64,000 nt of DNA from Clostridia bacterium (GTDB taxonomy: Bacteria > Bacillota > Clostridia > Oscillospirales > CAG-272): contig JAFTPV010000020.1 of the NCBI GenBank assembly GCA_017463125.1, positions 1 to 64,000 of the forward strand, read 5' to 3'. Below are positions 1-10,426 of this stretch, piece after piece. Position 1 is the stretch's first letter; each line of letters starts with the position of its first letter. The notes below the pieces were generated by a model. It ran no database searches. It worked only from the letters and a program-made list of their open reading frames with translations, and was not told the DNA's origin. Both the position numbers and the translations under genes were made by a program.

Positions 1-399
1 ACCTGTTGTAAGGTTGTAAATCACGCCGTCATCAAGGTCTGTCTCGATTTTATCCCCTTCTTTTATATTTTCCGATGCTTCAGGACACTCCACTATCGCA
101 AGACCGATATTTATGGAATTACGGTAGAAGATGCGGGCAAAGCTCTTTGCTATTACGAGAGAGATACCAGACTCCTTTATCGCAATGGGAGCGTGCTCAC
201 GTGAGGAACCACAGCCAAAGTTCGAGCCGGCAACCATAATGTCACCAACCTTTACCTTTTTTACAAACTCCTTATCGATGTCCTCCATACAATGAGAAGC
301 AAGCTCTTTTTTGTCGATAGTATTAAGATATCTTGCGGGAATGATAACGTCCGTATCAACGTTATCACCGTATTTGATTGCATTACCGTTAAATTTCAT
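1..399 (-). CDS. leuD: 3-isopropylmalate dehydratase small subunit (partial, C-terminus off the window)
   Basis: Small (swivel) subunit of isopropylmalate isomerase, which converts 2-isopropylmalate to 3-isopropylmalate together with LeuC. The 133 visible codons start [17 protein letters not shown] and carry the family motif [12 protein letters not shown], whose GSSRE loop contacts substrate in the aconitase superfamily. The start at 399 follows a good AAAGGGGAGAT ribosome site. It is the last visible gene of the leuA-ilvBNCD-leuCD operon and begins 13 bases after leuC stops. The family is usually about 160-200 residues, so only the C-terminus should be missing off the left edge. Confidence 0.95.
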   Translation of the reverse strand, partial: MKFNGNAIKYGDNVDTDVIIPARYLNTIDKKELASHCMEDIDKEFVKKVKVGDIMVAGSNFGCGSSREHAPIAIKESGISLVIAKSFARIFYRNSINIGLAIVECPEASENIKEGDKIETDLDDGVIYNLTTG

Positions 400-412
400 T
401 TTATCTCCCCTT

Positions 413-1672
413 TCATATTTTCGCAGGGTCTGCGATCTTGCCTGCTATTGCAGAGGCTGCCGCAACTGCCGGGCTTGCAAGATAGACCTCGCTAGTCACG
501 TCGCCCATGCGTCCAACAAAGTTACGGTTTGTCGTAGCGACTGCTCTCTCGCCTGCAGCGAGAATACCCATATAACCCCCAAGGCAAGGACCACAGGTGG
601 GCGTTGAAACAACGCAACCCGCCTCAATGAAATCGCGGAGAATTCCCGACTCCATAGCCTTAAGGTATATATCCTGGGTTGCGGGGATTATTATTGCCCT
701 AACGTTCTTCGCAACCTTTCTGCCGCGAATTATCTCTGCAGCTTCGGCTAAATCCTTATACTGACCGTTAGTGCAAGAGCCGATAACGACCTGGTCAATT
801 TTAATATCGTCTATCTCGTCAAAGGTTCGCGTGTTTTCGGGAAGATGAGGGAACGCTACGGTGGACTTGATGTCAGAGAGATTGATTTCGTAAACCTCGT
901 CGTACTCTGCGTCCTCATCAGCCTCGAAGATAAGAGGCTCTCTATCAGTTCTTTCCTTAATATAATTAAGGGTTTCTTCATCTACGGGGAAGATACCGTT
1001 CTTTGCGCCTGCTTCGATTGCCATATTGGAAATAGTAAGGCGGTCGTAGATAGTAAGCGACTTAACGCCCTCGCCTACGAACTCCATAGACTTATAAAGA
1101 GCGCCGTCAACGCCAATCTTACCTATTATATGTAATATAACGTCCTTACCCGAAACGTACTTATTAAGCTTACCCGTAAGGACGAACTTAATAGCTGAGG
1201 GAACCTTGAACCACGCCTTTCCCGTTGCCATGCCGCAGGCCATATCGGTAGAGCCTACGCCTGTCGAGAATGCACCAAGAGCGCCGTAGGTACAGGTGTG
1301 CGAGTCTGCACCGATAACGACGTCGCCCGAAATTACAAGTCCCTTCTCGGGAAGAAGAGCGTGCTCAATACCCATTCTGCCAACGTCATAAAAGTGGGTT
1401 ACTTCCTTCTCGTTACAGAAGTCGCGGCACATCTTGCACTGAACTGCCGCCTTAATATCCTTATTCGGTGCGAAGTGGTCCATAACCATAGTGACCTTGT
1501 CCTTATCGTAGACGCCCTCACAGCCGATATTGTTAAACTCGCGTATTGCAACGGGAGAGGTGATGTCGTTTCCAAGTACTCTATCAAGAGATACAAGGAT
1601 AAGCTCGCCTGCTTCCACCTTTTCAAGTCCTGCGTGGTGCGCGAGTATCTTTTGAGTCATTGTCATTGACAT
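413..1672 (-). CDS. leuC: 3-isopropylmalate dehydratase large subunit
   Basis: Catalytic [4Fe-4S] subunit of isopropylmalate isomerase (leucine pathway, step 2). The 419 residues match the usual length of the single-domain LeuC/HACN type. Iron-sulfur ligand motifs are visible: IGSCTNGQ in the middle third and [10 protein letters not shown] near the C-terminus. [20 protein letters not shown] is the conserved substrate and cluster loop. The paralog homoaconitase has similar motifs, but its place between ilvD and leuD in a leucine/valine operon favours LeuC. The start region MSMTMTQ contains three Met codons. The first is taken here, behind a moderate AAAGGTG site, and a slightly later start cannot be excluded. 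Confidence 0.95.
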   Translation of the reverse strand: MSMTMTQKILAHHAGLEKVEAGELILVSLDRVLGNDITSPVAIREFNNIGCEGVYDKDKVTMVMDHFAPNKDIKAAVQCKMCRDFCNEKEVTHFYDVGRMGIEHALLPEKGLVISGDVVIGADSHTCTYGALGAFSTGVGSTDMACGMATGKAWFKVPSAIKFVLTGKLNKYVSGKDVILHIIGKIGVDGALYKSMEFVGEGVKSLTIYDRLTISNMAIEAGAKNGIFPVDEETLNYIKERTDREPLIFEADEDAEYDEVYEINLSDIKSTVAFPHLPENTRTFDEIDDIKIDQVVIGSCTNGQYKDLAEAAEIIRGRKVAKNVRAIIIPATQDIYLKAMESGILRDFIEAGCVVSTPTCGPCLGGYMGILAAGERAVATTNRNFVGRMGDVTSEVYLASPAVAAASAIAGKIADPAKI

Positions 1673-1699
1673 AATTTGTATATAGCACCTTTCAAATCA

Positions 1700-3364
1700 T
1701 TACTTAATATTGATAATTGCGCCCTTGTCGGCAGAGGAAACCATTGCGGCATAGCGCTTTAAGTAGCCTGTGATGTTTTCCTTTTTCTTGATAGGCATCT
1801 CGGCTCTGCGCTTTGCTAGCTCCTCATCGGAGACCTTAAGCTCAATTTTATATTCGGGAATGTTTATGGAGATGATATCTCCGTTCTTAACATAAGCGAT
1901 AGGACCGCCGCTGACAGCCTCGGGAGAGCAGTGTCCGATAGATGCACCGCGCGTTGCACCGGAGAAGCGTCCGTCGGTTATGAGCGCTACGTCCTTATCA
2001 AGTCCCATACCTGCAATAGCAGAGGTGGGAGAGAGCATCTCGCGCATACCGGGGCCGCCGGCAGGACCTTCGTAGCGGATAACAACAACGTCACCCTTGA
2101 CAATCTTACCCGCATAGATTGCGGCGATTGCCTCCTCCTCGGACTCATAAACCTTTGCCGGTCCTTCATGAACGAGCATTTCGGGAGCGACAGCAGAACG
2201 CTTTACAACACAGCCGTCGGGCGCAAGATTGCCGCGAAGAACGGCGATACCGCCAGTCTTTGAGAAAGGATTATCAACGCTTCTTATAACCTCGGTGTCA
2301 AGATTTCTCGCCTCGGCAATATTTTCGCCAAGAGTCTTGCCCGTTACGGTCATACAAGAGGTGTCGAGAAGTCCAAGCTTATCTATCTCGGTCATAACAG
2401 CCCACACGCCGCCCGCTTCGTTAAGGTCCTCCATATAAGTGGGTCCTGCGGGAGCGAGGTGACAGAGGTTAGGTGTCTTTTCGCTTATCTCGTTGACCAT
2501 ATCGAGATTAAACTCTACGTCGCACTCGTTTGCAATTGCGGGAAGGTGGAGCATGGAGTTTGTGGAACAGCCGAGAGCCATATCCATAGTTATAGCATTG
2601 CGGATAGCCGCCTCGGTCATAATATCTCTGGGACGGATATTCTTCTTAACAAGCTCCATAACCTGCATACCCGCGTGCTTTGCAAGCTGGATACGTGCGG
2701 AATATGCGGCAGGAATAGTACCGTTGCCGCGAAGTCCCATACCGAGAACCTCGGTAAGACAGTTCATAGAGTTGGCGGTATACATACCCGAGCAAGAGCC
2801 GCACGAGGGGCAAGCCTTGCACTCGAACTCGTCGAGCTTTTCTTCATCAATTTTTCCCGCCTTGTAAGCGCCGACAGCCTCGAACATAGAGGAAAGGCTG
2901 GTTTTCTTTCCGCCTACCCTGCCCGCAAGCATAGGTCCGCCGCTGACAAAGACGGTTGGTATATTTAGTCGCGCCGCTGCCATTAATAGCCCCGGCACGT
3001 TTTTATCACAGTTAGGAATCATAACAAGACCGTCAAAGCCGTGTGCCATAACCATAGCCTCGGTAGAGTCGGCGATAAGATCACGGGTTACGAGAGAATA
3101 TTTCATTCCCACGTGACCCATTGCAATACCGTCACATACGGCAATTGCGGGAAATACTATGGGAGTTCCGCCCGCCATAGCAACACCGAGCTTAACCGCC
3201 TCGGTGATTTTATCAAGATTCATATGTCCCGGAACGATCTCGTTATACGAGCTGACAATACCGATAAGAGGACGGGAAAGCTCCTCCTTTGTGAGTCCGA
3301 GAGCGTTGTAAAGAGAACGGTGAGGCGCGTTGTGCGCTCCGTTTACTATTGTATCTTTAATCAT
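1700..3364 (-). CDS. ilvD: Dihydroxy-acid dehydratase
   Basis: Iron-sulfur enzyme that dehydrates 2,3-dihydroxy acids to 2-keto acids, the common step of valine and isoleucine synthesis that also feeds leucine. The 554 residues are normal for IlvD. Visible signatures are [19 protein letters not shown] and the Cys-rich [11 protein letters not shown] that binds the cluster, plus GRFSGATRG and GHCSPEA near the C-terminus. Oddly, no Shine-Dalgarno lies in the 15 bases before the ATG. The nearest GGAGG is about 37 bases upstream, buried in a perfect 12-bp hairpin (3377-3405). The gene lies 190 bases after ilvC, the widest gap in an otherwise tight operon. Confidence 0.96.
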   Translation of the reverse strand: MIKDTIVNGAHNAPHRSLYNALGLTKEELSRPLIGIVSSYNEIVPGHMNLDKITEAVKLGVAMAGGTPIVFPAIAVCDGIAMGHVGMKYSLVTRDLIADSTEAMVMAHGFDGLVMIPNCDKNVPGLLMAAARLNIPTVFVSGGPMLAGRVGGKKTSLSSMFEAVGAYKAGKIDEEKLDEFECKACPSCGSCSGMYTANSMNCLTEVLGMGLRGNGTIPAAYSARIQLAKHAGMQVMELVKKNIRPRDIMTEAAIRNAITMDMALGCSTNSMLHLPAIANECDVEFNLDMVNEISEKTPNLCHLAPAGPTYMEDLNEAGGVWAVMTEIDKLGLLDTSCMTVTGKTLGENIAEARNLDTEVIRSVDNPFSKTGGIAVLRGNLAPDGCVVKRSAVAPEMLVHEGPAKVYESEEEAIAAIYAGKIVKGDVVVIRYEGPAGGPGMREMLSPTSAIAGMGLDKDVALITDGRFSGATRGASIGHCSPEAVSGGPIAYVKNGDIISINIPEYKIELKVSDEELAKRRAEMPIKKKENITGYLKRYAAMVSSADKGAIINIK

Positions 3365-3554
3365 AGTTTTGTTTTCGGAGGAACTTCTTTCGGAGAAGTT
3401 CCTCCATACCTCTTCAAGAACTTTTTTTGAACTGGTGATTTGAAAAATCGAAGGAAATAATTAGACGATTTTTGATGCAAGAGCGTTATAGCGCGCCCGA
3501 AGGCGTAGTTACCTACGTCGAGCGGTAAGATATAGCGCTATGGCGCAAAAAGCG
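3365..3554. repeat. Structured ilvC-ilvD spacer, likely a dispersed palindromic element
   Basis: This 190-base spacer is nearly all inverted repeats. Positions 3377-3405 form a perfect 12-bp stem (GGAGGAACTTCT with its complement, 5-nt loop). An 8-bp AAAAATCG/CGATTTTT pair lies at about 3443-3475. A CGTAG-ttac-CTACG hairpin sits within an outer GCGTTATAGCGC/GCGCTATGGCGC pair at about 3484-3545. No ORF or terminator U-tract explains it. The modular hairpins look like the palindromic interspersed repeats common in clostridial spacers, but no second copy is visible in this window. It may also act in the ilvD leader. Confidence 0.55.
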
Positions 3555-4616
<1,062 letters not shown>

Positions 4617-5117
4617 TTAGTTTTCCTTACCGAGAAGGGTTTCCTTACCCCTCTCGAGAGCTACGATACCCGTACGGCACATCTCAATAATTCCGTAGGG
4701 CTTCATAATTTCGATAAAGGCGTCGATCTTCGTAGGATCGCCTGTTACCTCAATGCACATACCGTCGTTAGTATAGTCAACGACCTTTGCGCGATAGGCA
4801 TCTGCGGCATAATGTATATCCGCGCGATGCTCGGGTCTGTTCTCTATCTTTATCAGCATAAGCTCGCGCTTTATGCAATCGGGCTCAAGAACCTCAACCT
4901 TACGTACGTTGAAGAGCTTACGAAGCTGATTTATCAGCTGCTCTCTTGCATAACCGTCACCCGAAAGAGATATTGTAATACGGGAATACTCGGGGGACTC
5001 GGTTTCACCAACCGTGAGGGCGTCGATATTGAAGCCACGACGGGTGAACATGCTGGTTACTCGGGTAAGAACGCCGAATTTGTTTTCAACATATACGGCA
5101 ATTACAAATTTATTCAT
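4617..5117 (-). CDS. ilvN: Acetolactate synthase small (regulatory) subunit
   Basis: Regulatory subunit that binds acetolactate synthase and usually gives valine feedback inhibition. The 166 residues contain an N-terminal ACT domain (VYVENKFGVLTRVTSMFTRRGFNI) and the C-terminal ALS_ss_C domain ending TGIVALERG. I chose ATG 5117, which overlaps the ilvB stop as TGATG, behind GGAGGG at a 7-base spacing. A GTG one codon earlier is possible but very close to the ribosome site. The overlap implies translational coupling with ilvB. ilvH is the name used for the same role in other bacteria. Confidence 0.94.
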   Translation of the reverse strand: MNKFVIAVYVENKFGVLTRVTSMFTRRGFNIDALTVGETESPEYSRITISLSGDGYAREQLINQLRKLFNVRKVEVLEPDCIKRELMLIKIENRPEHRADIHYAADAYRAKVVDYTNDGMCIEVTGDPTKIDAFIEIMKPYGIIEMCRTGIVALERGKETLLGKEN

Positions 5118-6814
5118 CACTTACCCTCCTTGTCTATATTTACGATAATATCGTCTATTGAGCCACCCGGAGGAAGCATCGGAAGAACGAACTCGTCCTT
5201 ATCAATCACAGCATCGATGACAACGGGACCGTCTGTTACCTTAAGCGCCTCACGGAATGCATCGGCAAACTCGTCCTTGGTGAAAACTCTCTTACCAACA
5301 GCGCCAAACGCCTCTGCAAGCTTAACAAAATCGGTCTTTCTGTCAGTCAGAACGGTATTTGAATAATGCTTATTAAAGAAGAGTGTCTGCCACTGGCGAA
5401 CCATTCCGAGAACACCGTTATCTGCTATAACTATAACGAGGGGTATCTTGTGCGAAACGGCAGTTGCAAGCTCGTTGAGATTCATACCAAAGCTGCCGTC
5501 ACCGGTTATAAGAACGGTGGGGTCACCGGTCGCTACTCTTGCGCCTATGGCTGCACCGAGTCCGAAGCCCATCGTACCAAGACCGCCTGATGAAACAAAT
5601 CTTCTCGTTCTGTCAAACTTAACGTACTGTGCCGTCCACATCTGATGCTGGCCAACGTCGGTTACGATAACCGTTCCCTCGGGTTTATTTTCGTTTATAA
5701 CATCAAGCATCATCTTGGGCGTTAAGGGAGCCTTTGCCTTATTCGCAATCTCCTCTTCAAAGCGGGCTTCGTCTGCCTTGAGGCTCTCTACCCTATCAAC
5801 CCACTCTGGATTTTTCTTGTCCAGAACGCCTGTGATAATCTTTTTGAATGAGTATTCAACGTCGCCAACGATGCCGACGTCAACACTGACGTTCTTATTG
5901 ATCTCGGAGAAATCGGGATCGAGCTGGATTATCTTACAGTTCTTAGCGTACTTTTTAACATTACCCGTTGCTCTGTCAGAAAATCTTACGCCTATACCGA
6001 GTATGAGGTCTGCCTCATTCTGCGCCATCGACGATGCGTAATGGCCGTGCATTCCCTGCATACCAAGGAATCTCGGGCAATCGGTGGGAATGGAGGAAAG
6101 GCCCATAAAGGTACAGCCGATGTAAGCGTCTATCCTGTTTGCAAAATCCACTATTGCCTGACCCATACCAAGACCTGCGGCACCGCCGCCGATGTAGATA
6201 TACGGTCGCTTTGCTTCATTAAGAAGCTTGATTGCCGCCTCAATTTCGGAATCTTTGGCAAGCCTTAATGGGAACTTTGGCATCTTCTCCTTCGGCTCGT
6301 AGTCGTAGGTCGCAACCTGAACGTCCTTCGGAATATCAACGAGGACGGGACCAGGTCTGCCGGACTTTGCAATAGCGAAGGCCTCGCGAATAGTATCCTG
6401 AAGGCTCTCAATATTGTTTACAAAATAATTGTGCTTGGTGATAGGAAGGGTGATACCTGTAATATCTATCTCCTGGAAGCTATCCTTACCGATAAGACTG
6501 CAAGGCACGTTTCCCGTTATTGCAACCATCGGAATAGAATCAAGCATTGCGGTAGCGATACCTGTTACGAGATTGGTAGCGCCGGGACCTGAGGTTGCGA
6601 TACAAACGCCAACCTTACCGGTAGCTCTCGAGTAGCCATCAGCGGCGTGCGCCGCCCCCTGCTCGTGAGCCGTTAAAACGTGGTTTAGTTCATCTTTATA
6701 CTTGTAAAGAGCATCGTAGATGTTAATAACCTGTCCGCCGGGGTAACCGAAAACGTCCGTAGTCCCCTCGTCGATGAGCGTCCTTACAAGAATCTCTGCT
6801 CCTGTTAATTTCAT
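5117..6814 (-). CDS. ilvB: Acetolactate synthase large (catalytic) subunit
   Basis: Thiamine-diphosphate enzyme that condenses two pyruvates (or pyruvate and 2-oxobutyrate) at the entry of valine, leucine and isoleucine synthesis. The 565 residues are typical. The catalytic Glu is in TAHEQGAAHAADGY near residue 50. The ThDP/Mg2+ motif runs from GDGSFGMNLNEL to DNGVLGMVRQWQ near residues 435-475. The FAD/activation region GKDSFQEIDITGIT identifies a biosynthetic rather than a catabolic (AlsS) enzyme, in agreement with the adjacent ilvN. leuA ends 16 bases upstream. Confidence 0.96.
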   Translation of the reverse strand: MKLTGAEILVRTLIDEGTTDVFGYPGGQVINIYDALYKYKDELNHVLTAHEQGAAHAADGYSRATGKVGVCIATSGPGATNLVTGIATAMLDSIPMVAITGNVPCSLIGKDSFQEIDITGITLPITKHNYFVNNIESLQDTIREAFAIAKSGRPGPVLVDIPKDVQVATYDYEPKEKMPKFPLRLAKDSEIEAAIKLLNEAKRPYIYIGGGAAGLGMGQAIVDFANRIDAYIGCTFMGLSSIPTDCPRFLGMQGMHGHYASSMAQNEADLILGIGVRFSDRATGNVKKYAKNCKIIQLDPDFSEINKNVSVDVGIVGDVEYSFKKIITGVLDKKNPEWVDRVESLKADEARFEEEIANKAKAPLTPKMMLDVINENKPEGTVIVTDVGQHQMWTAQYVKFDRTRRFVSSGGLGTMGFGLGAAIGARVATGDPTVLITGDGSFGMNLNELATAVSHKIPLVIVIADNGVLGMVRQWQTLFFNKHYSNTVLTDRKTDFVKLAEAFGAVGKRVFTKDEFADAFREALKVTDGPVVIDAVIDKDEFVLPMLPPGGSIDDIIVNIDKEGK

Positions 6815-6830
6815 ATATGGTTCTCCTAAA

Positions 6831-8492
6831 TTACTTATTAAGCATTATGTTGACGGCACTGACGAGAGCCTTCACCGAGGAGTTGCTGACGTCACTGTCT
6901 ATACCCGTACCGAAATAGGCCTTGCCGTCAATAGCAATGCTGACGTAAGAGGCAGCCTTCGAGGTGGTTTTACCCTCAAGGGCGTGCTGCGTATAGGTTT
7001 CAAGAGTATAATTCATTCCTATGACGGATTTTATAGCGTTGCTCACACAGTCAAGACGTCCGTTACCCTTTGAGGTAACCTCGACAGTCTCACCGTTATA
7101 GTTGATTTTTATGACACCCATAATGTCACCGTCGGACATATCTGTATAAACTGCGCGCTCGATCTGCACGGGAGATGAAATATTGACGTAATCGCGCATA
7201 AAGATGTCGTAAACCTCCTTCGGAGCTAGCTCGCGATGAGCATGATCCGAAATACTCTTTACGTGATAGCCGAAATTCTCGCGCATTTTGGGAGGAAGGT
7301 TCAGGTTAAACTGCGTTTCCATAATATAACCAATACCACCCTTTCCCGACTGGGAATTGATGCGTATAACGTCTGCCTCGTAAACTCTGCCAACGTCGGT
7401 GGGGTCTATCGGAAGATACGGAACCGTCCACTCCATATCCTTGCCTTCTCTGTATTTCATGCCCTTTGCGATAGCGTCCTGATGCGAGCCTGAGAAGGCG
7501 GCAAAGACGAGCTGACCCGAATACGGCTGCCTTTCATAAACGTGCATTCTCGTCACTCGCTCGTAAATCTTCGTTATCTCGGGAAGATTTGAGAAATCAA
7601 GCTCAGGGTCAACGCCCTGAGAATACATATTAAGAGCCATAGTAACGATATCAACGTTACCCGTACGCTCTCCGTTACCAAAAAGCGTTCCTTCTATTCT
7701 ATCACCGCCGGCAAGAAGTCCCATCTCACTATCGGCAACGGCACAGCCTCTGTCGTTATGAGGGTGGAGAGAAATAACAACGCTATCACGGTAAAGAAGA
7801 TTTTTGTGCATATACTCAACCTGCTTTGCATAAACGTGAGGCATAGAATGAGCAACGGTTACGGGAAGATTGATTATCACCTTGTCGTCCGGGGTGGGCT
7901 TCCATATTTTCAGAACCTCGTTGCATATCTCAAGAGCAAACTCTGGCTCGGTACCAGTAAAGCTCTCCGGAGAATACTCAAAGGTGATATGTCCGTCTGC
8001 CTTTGCTTTATATTCATTGCAAAGCCTTGCACCAAAGGTTGCTATATCTATTATTTCCTGCTTTGATTTCTTAAACACCTGCTCGCGCTGTGCAACGGAG
8101 GTGGAGTTATAAAGATGGACTACGGCGTGCTTTGCTCCCTTTATTGCCTCGAAGGTTTTTGCTATGATGTGCTCTCTTGACTGAGTAAGCACCTGAATTG
8201 TGACGTCGTCGGGAATGAGGCCCTCGTCTATTATCTTACGACAGAACTCATACTCCGTTTCGGACGCTGCGGGGAAGCCCACCTCTATTTCCTTAAAGCC
8301 GACCTTACAAAGAAGCTTAAAGAACTCTAGTTTCTCATCTAGGCTCATAGGGATAATGAGAGCCTGGTTACCGTCGCGCAGGTCAACGCTGCACCAAGCG
8401 GGTGCCTTGTCAATATATTCCTTATTCATCCAATCGAGGCTTGTTCCCTCGGGAGAGAAAAACTGTTTCTTATACTTCTTGTAGCCTTGCAT
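6831..8492 (-). CDS. leuA: 2-isopropylmalate synthase (long, type-2 form)
   Basis: Condenses acetyl-CoA with 2-ketoisovalerate, the committed step to leucine. The 553 residues and the start MQGYKKYKKQFFSPEGTSLDWM match the longer LeuA class shared with fungi and actinobacteria. The TIM barrel has SVDLRDGNQAL (catalytic Arg and metal Asp) and the metal-binding SLHPHNDRG. A C-terminal LeuA dimer/regulatory domain (about 420-553) is the usual leucine feedback site. It is the first gene of the operon, with AAAAGGAGATCATT before ATG and a strong promoter 60 bases upstream. Confidence 0.95.
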   Translation of the reverse strand: MQGYKKYKKQFFSPEGTSLDWMNKEYIDKAPAWCSVDLRDGNQALIIPMSLDEKLEFFKLLCKVGFKEIEVGFPAASETEYEFCRKIIDEGLIPDDVTIQVLTQSREHIIAKTFEAIKGAKHAVVHLYNSTSVAQREQVFKKSKQEIIDIATFGARLCNEYKAKADGHITFEYSPESFTGTEPEFALEICNEVLKIWKPTPDDKVIINLPVTVAHSMPHVYAKQVEYMHKNLLYRDSVVISLHPHNDRGCAVADSEMGLLAGGDRIEGTLFGNGERTGNVDIVTMALNMYSQGVDPELDFSNLPEITKIYERVTRMHVYERQPYSGQLVFAAFSGSHQDAIAKGMKYREGKDMEWTVPYLPIDPTDVGRVYEADVIRINSQSGKGGIGYIMETQFNLNLPPKMRENFGYHVKSISDHAHRELAPKEVYDIFMRDYVNISSPVQIERAVYTDMSDGDIMGVIKINYNGETVEVTSKGNGRLDCVSNAIKSVIGMNYTLETYTQHALEGKTTSKAASYVSIAIDGKAYFGTGIDSDVSNSSVKALVSAVNIMLNK

Positions 8493-8510
8493 AATGATCT
8501 CCTTTTGCGG

Positions 8511-8544
8511 AATACCAACGCTTCAAAGATATAGCATTGGCATT
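8511..8544 (-). promoter_or_regulatory. Leader hairpin of the leuA operon
   Basis: An 11-bp stem (AATGCCAATGC with GCGTTGGTATT, two G-U pairs, 12-nt loop) occupies most of the short 5' UTR, between the expected transcript start (near 8552) and the leuA ribosome site. It is too short for a T-box and no T-box sequence is present. It could protect the 5' end or serve as a binding site. No regulator is evident. Confidence 0.5.
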
Positions 8545-8558
8545 TATATATATTATAT

Positions 8559-8587
8559 ATTTTATAACATCAAGAAAGAAAAGTCAA
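8559..8587 (-). promoter_or_regulatory. Promoter of the leuA-ilvBNCD-leuCD operon
   Basis: On the minus strand: TTGACT at 8587-8582, 17 bases, then TAAAAT at 8564-8559, followed by an AT-rich start region. It sits about 70 bases before the leuA ATG and is the only clear promoter for the operon. The remaining spacer to the ilvE terminator (about 8,590-8,797) shows no gene; a 62-codon open frame there has neither a ribosome site nor protein-like composition. Confidence 0.85.
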
Positions 8588-8797
8588 GCAAAATAATCGT
8601 TTTAAGTCGATAAACGAAAAAATTCTGTACTTTATTCAAATGAAGCGTGCTTTTTCATAATGTCTATGGGCAATATGTACAAAGGTATATCAATACGTGT
8701 CTTACGCCTTGTTATATTGATATTAGATTTTCTCATAGTGTGCCTTGTTTTTATATTCCTATGAAATGGCTGTTTTTCGCAATTTGTATTTTTGGGC

Positions 8798-8837
8798 AAA
8801 AAAACAGAAGCAGAACGCAAATCTGCATTCTGCCTCT
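8798..8837 (-). terminator. Intrinsic terminator of ilvE
   Basis: A near-perfect 14-bp stem (arms 8806-8819 and 8824-8837) followed on the minus strand by seven U (A-run 8798-8804), starting about 20 bases after the ilvE stop. Confidence 0.85.
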
Positions 8838-8858
8838 ATAATTACAGTATCTATACTA

Positions 8859-9920
8859 TCAGAGCTTATATACCCAGCCGAACTTATCGTCAAGCTTGCC
8901 CCACTGAATACCCGTAAGAGTATCGTAAAGCTTCTGGGTAACCTCGCCTATTTTACCGCCGTTTACATCATATTCAACGTCATCGTACATAAGCTTACCG
9001 ATAGGCGAAACGACAGCCGCTGTACCCGTTCCCCAAGCCTCCTCGAGCTTACCTTCCTTAAGCGCACCAATAAGCTCATCAACGGAGAGCAGACGCTCGG
9101 AAACCTTGTAACCAAAGCTTTTCAGAACCTCGATGCAGGATTTTCTCGTGATACCTGGGAGAATAGAGCCTGTAAGCGCAGGAGTGACGATTTCACCGTT
9201 TATCTTGAACATAACGTTCATAGCGCCGACCTCCTCGATATACTTACGCTCTACACCGTCAAGCCAGAGGACCTGGGAATATCCCTTCTTGCTCGCTCTC
9301 TCACCCGCCCTGGTGGAAGCCGCGTAGTTACCGCCGCACTTTGCATATCCAGTACCGCCTCTTACGGTACGAACATCCTCGTTCTCAATCATTATTTTTA
9401 CGGGGTTTATCCCCTCTTTATAATAAGAGCCGCTGGGGGACGCTATTATCATATAAGTAGCGCGCTTTACCGTATGAACGCCAAGGGACTCATCGTTTCC
9501 GAACATATAGGGACGCAGATAAAGCGACGTTCCGAAGGAATAGGGTACCCATCTCTCCTCAAGCTTAACGAAGGCTTCAAGAATTTCAAGCGCCATATCC
9601 TCGTCTAACTGCGGTAAGCACATACGCTCCGCAGAGGTATTCATACGCTTTATATTTTCCAAGGGTCTGAAAAGCTGTATGCTGCCCGACTCTGTTCTGT
9701 ATGCCTTAAGTCCCTCAAATATTTCCGCGCCATAGTGAAGAACCGTTGACGCGGGGTGAAGCGATATATTACCAAAAGGTATTATTCTTTCATTATGCCA
9801 GCCAATGCCCTCTTCCCAGTCCATAACGAACATGTGATCCGAGAAAACTCTTCCAAAGCCGAGCTCGCTCTCCTTGGGCATAACGCCGGGATTTTTTGTT
9901 TTAGTGATCTTAATATCCAT
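8859..9920 (-). CDS. ilvE: Branched-chain amino-acid aminotransferase
   Basis: Fold-type IV PLP enzyme that makes leucine, valine and isoleucine from their 2-keto acids, using glutamate as amino donor. The 353 residues match the BCAT-II class. The region LHYGAEIFEGLKAYR carries the conserved EGLKAYR motif. Lysine in WLDGVERKYIEEVGAMN is the PLP Schiff-base site region. GTGTAAVVSPIG near the C-terminus binds the phosphate. It has its own promoter and terminator, so it is a separate unit beside the operon, but its product completes the same pathway. Confidence 0.95.
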   Translation of the reverse strand: MDIKITKTKNPGVMPKESELGFGRVFSDHMFVMDWEEGIGWHNERIIPFGNISLHPASTVLHYGAEIFEGLKAYRTESGSIQLFRPLENIKRMNTSAERMCLPQLDEDMALEILEAFVKLEERWVPYSFGTSLYLRPYMFGNDESLGVHTVKRATYMIIASPSGSYYKEGINPVKIMIENEDVRTVRGGTGYAKCGGNYAASTRAGERASKKGYSQVLWLDGVERKYIEEVGAMNVMFKINGEIVTPALTGSILPGITRKSCIEVLKSFGYKVSERLLSVDELIGALKEGKLEEAWGTGTAAVVSPIGKLMYDDVEYDVNGGKIGEVTQKLYDTLTGIQWGKLDDKFGWVYKL

Positions 9921-9971
9921 TTTTTCTTCCTCTATTGTCGTGGGCGAGATAAAAAGCCCCGCGCGACATAT

Positions 9972-10000
9972 ATTTTATGATATCACACACGGAGTGTCAA
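9972..10000 (-). promoter_or_regulatory. Promoter of ilvE
   Basis: Minus-strand TTGACA at 10000-9995, 17-base spacer, TAAAAT at 9977-9972, about 50 bases before the ilvE ATG. Confidence 0.85.
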
Positions 10001-10077
10001 GTCAAGAGTTTTTTCATCAAAAATCATTTTTATCCAAATCTTTTTTCTTGTATCCCTCAGAAAATACGTATTATCTC

Positions 10078-10106
10078 TTGACAAACGCGTTTGATTTTGA
10101 TATAAT
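10078..10106 (+). promoter_or_regulatory. Consensus promoter of the tRNA-Pro locus
   Basis: Perfect TTGACA (10078-10083), 17 bases, perfect TATAAT (10101-10106). The expected start is near 10113, just before a tRNA-Pro-like remnant at 10120. This spacing suits a tRNA promoter. The intact tRNA-Pro is now 320 bases downstream, so transcripts would cross two broken tRNA-like sequences first. Confidence 0.85.
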
Positions 10107-10119
10107 ATTAAGGCAATTT

Positions 10120-10199
10120 CGGGATGTATACAACCGAGTGTTGTTTTACCGAAAGTGTGACCGAGCCCTCAGGCGAGTCCGGATCCTGTCATTCAGACC
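10120..10199 (+). pseudogene. Scrambled tRNA-Pro remnant
   Basis: The first bases (CGGGATGTA) and the last (ATCCTGTCATTC then GACC) equal the two ends of the intact tRNA-Pro at 10427, and the total length is 80 against 76 nt. The middle (D arm, anticodon, T-arm 5' side) is unrelated and cannot fold as a tRNA. It lies directly after the consensus promoter, where the original gene would be expected. I read it as the ancestral tRNA replaced internally, perhaps by imprecise recombination; this is inference. Confidence 0.55.
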
Positions 10200-10231
10200 T
10201 TCTGCTCAGCTTATCTAAAACTTAATATTTT

Positions 10232-10271
10232 CGGGATGTAGCGCAGTTGGTAGCGCGCGTGCTTTGGGAGC
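10232..10271 (+). pseudogene. 5' half of tRNA-Pro (attachment-site relic)
   Basis: These 40 bases match the intact tRNA-Pro from its first base through the anticodon loop (CTTTGGGAGC) with one mismatch in the anticodon stem, then diverge abruptly. The break falls at the same place where the left and right copies of the island attachment repeat begin. This is what remains when a tyrosine integrase recombines in the anticodon loop. Confidence 0.8.
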
Positions 10272-10375
10272 TTGCCACCGATTTCACTTTCCGAAAATCT
10301 CAAAAACGCCGAAATTCCTTGAAAACACTGACTTTTTCGGCACTCGTTATTCTCAAAAAATCGCACTAAAAAACG

Positions 10376-10403
10376 GTTTGACCACAGGTTTGACCACTTA
10401 CGG
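10376..10403. repeat. Left copy of a 28-nt repeat with two TTTGACCA octamers
   Basis: Two TTTGACCA octamers separated by four bases. A 28-base copy, 25/28 identical, lies at 27883-27910. Each copy is upstream of a tRNA-Pro core (54 bases here, 108 bases on the right). This fits arm-type integrase binding sites at one end of two related elements, or the conserved 3' end of an integrase gene. The surrounding 10272-10426 holds no gene. Confidence 0.65.
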
Positions 10404-10426
10404 AAAAACCTCAAAAATTCAATAAT

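Noticed and set aside
8493..8600. T-box or leader peptide for the leucine operon
   Set aside because: No GGGTGG-type T-box sequence and no leucine-rich short ORF in the short leader.
8632..8820. 62-codon minus-strand frame between leuA and ilvE
   Set aside because: Overlaps the ilvE terminator, lacks a ribosome site and has unlikely composition.
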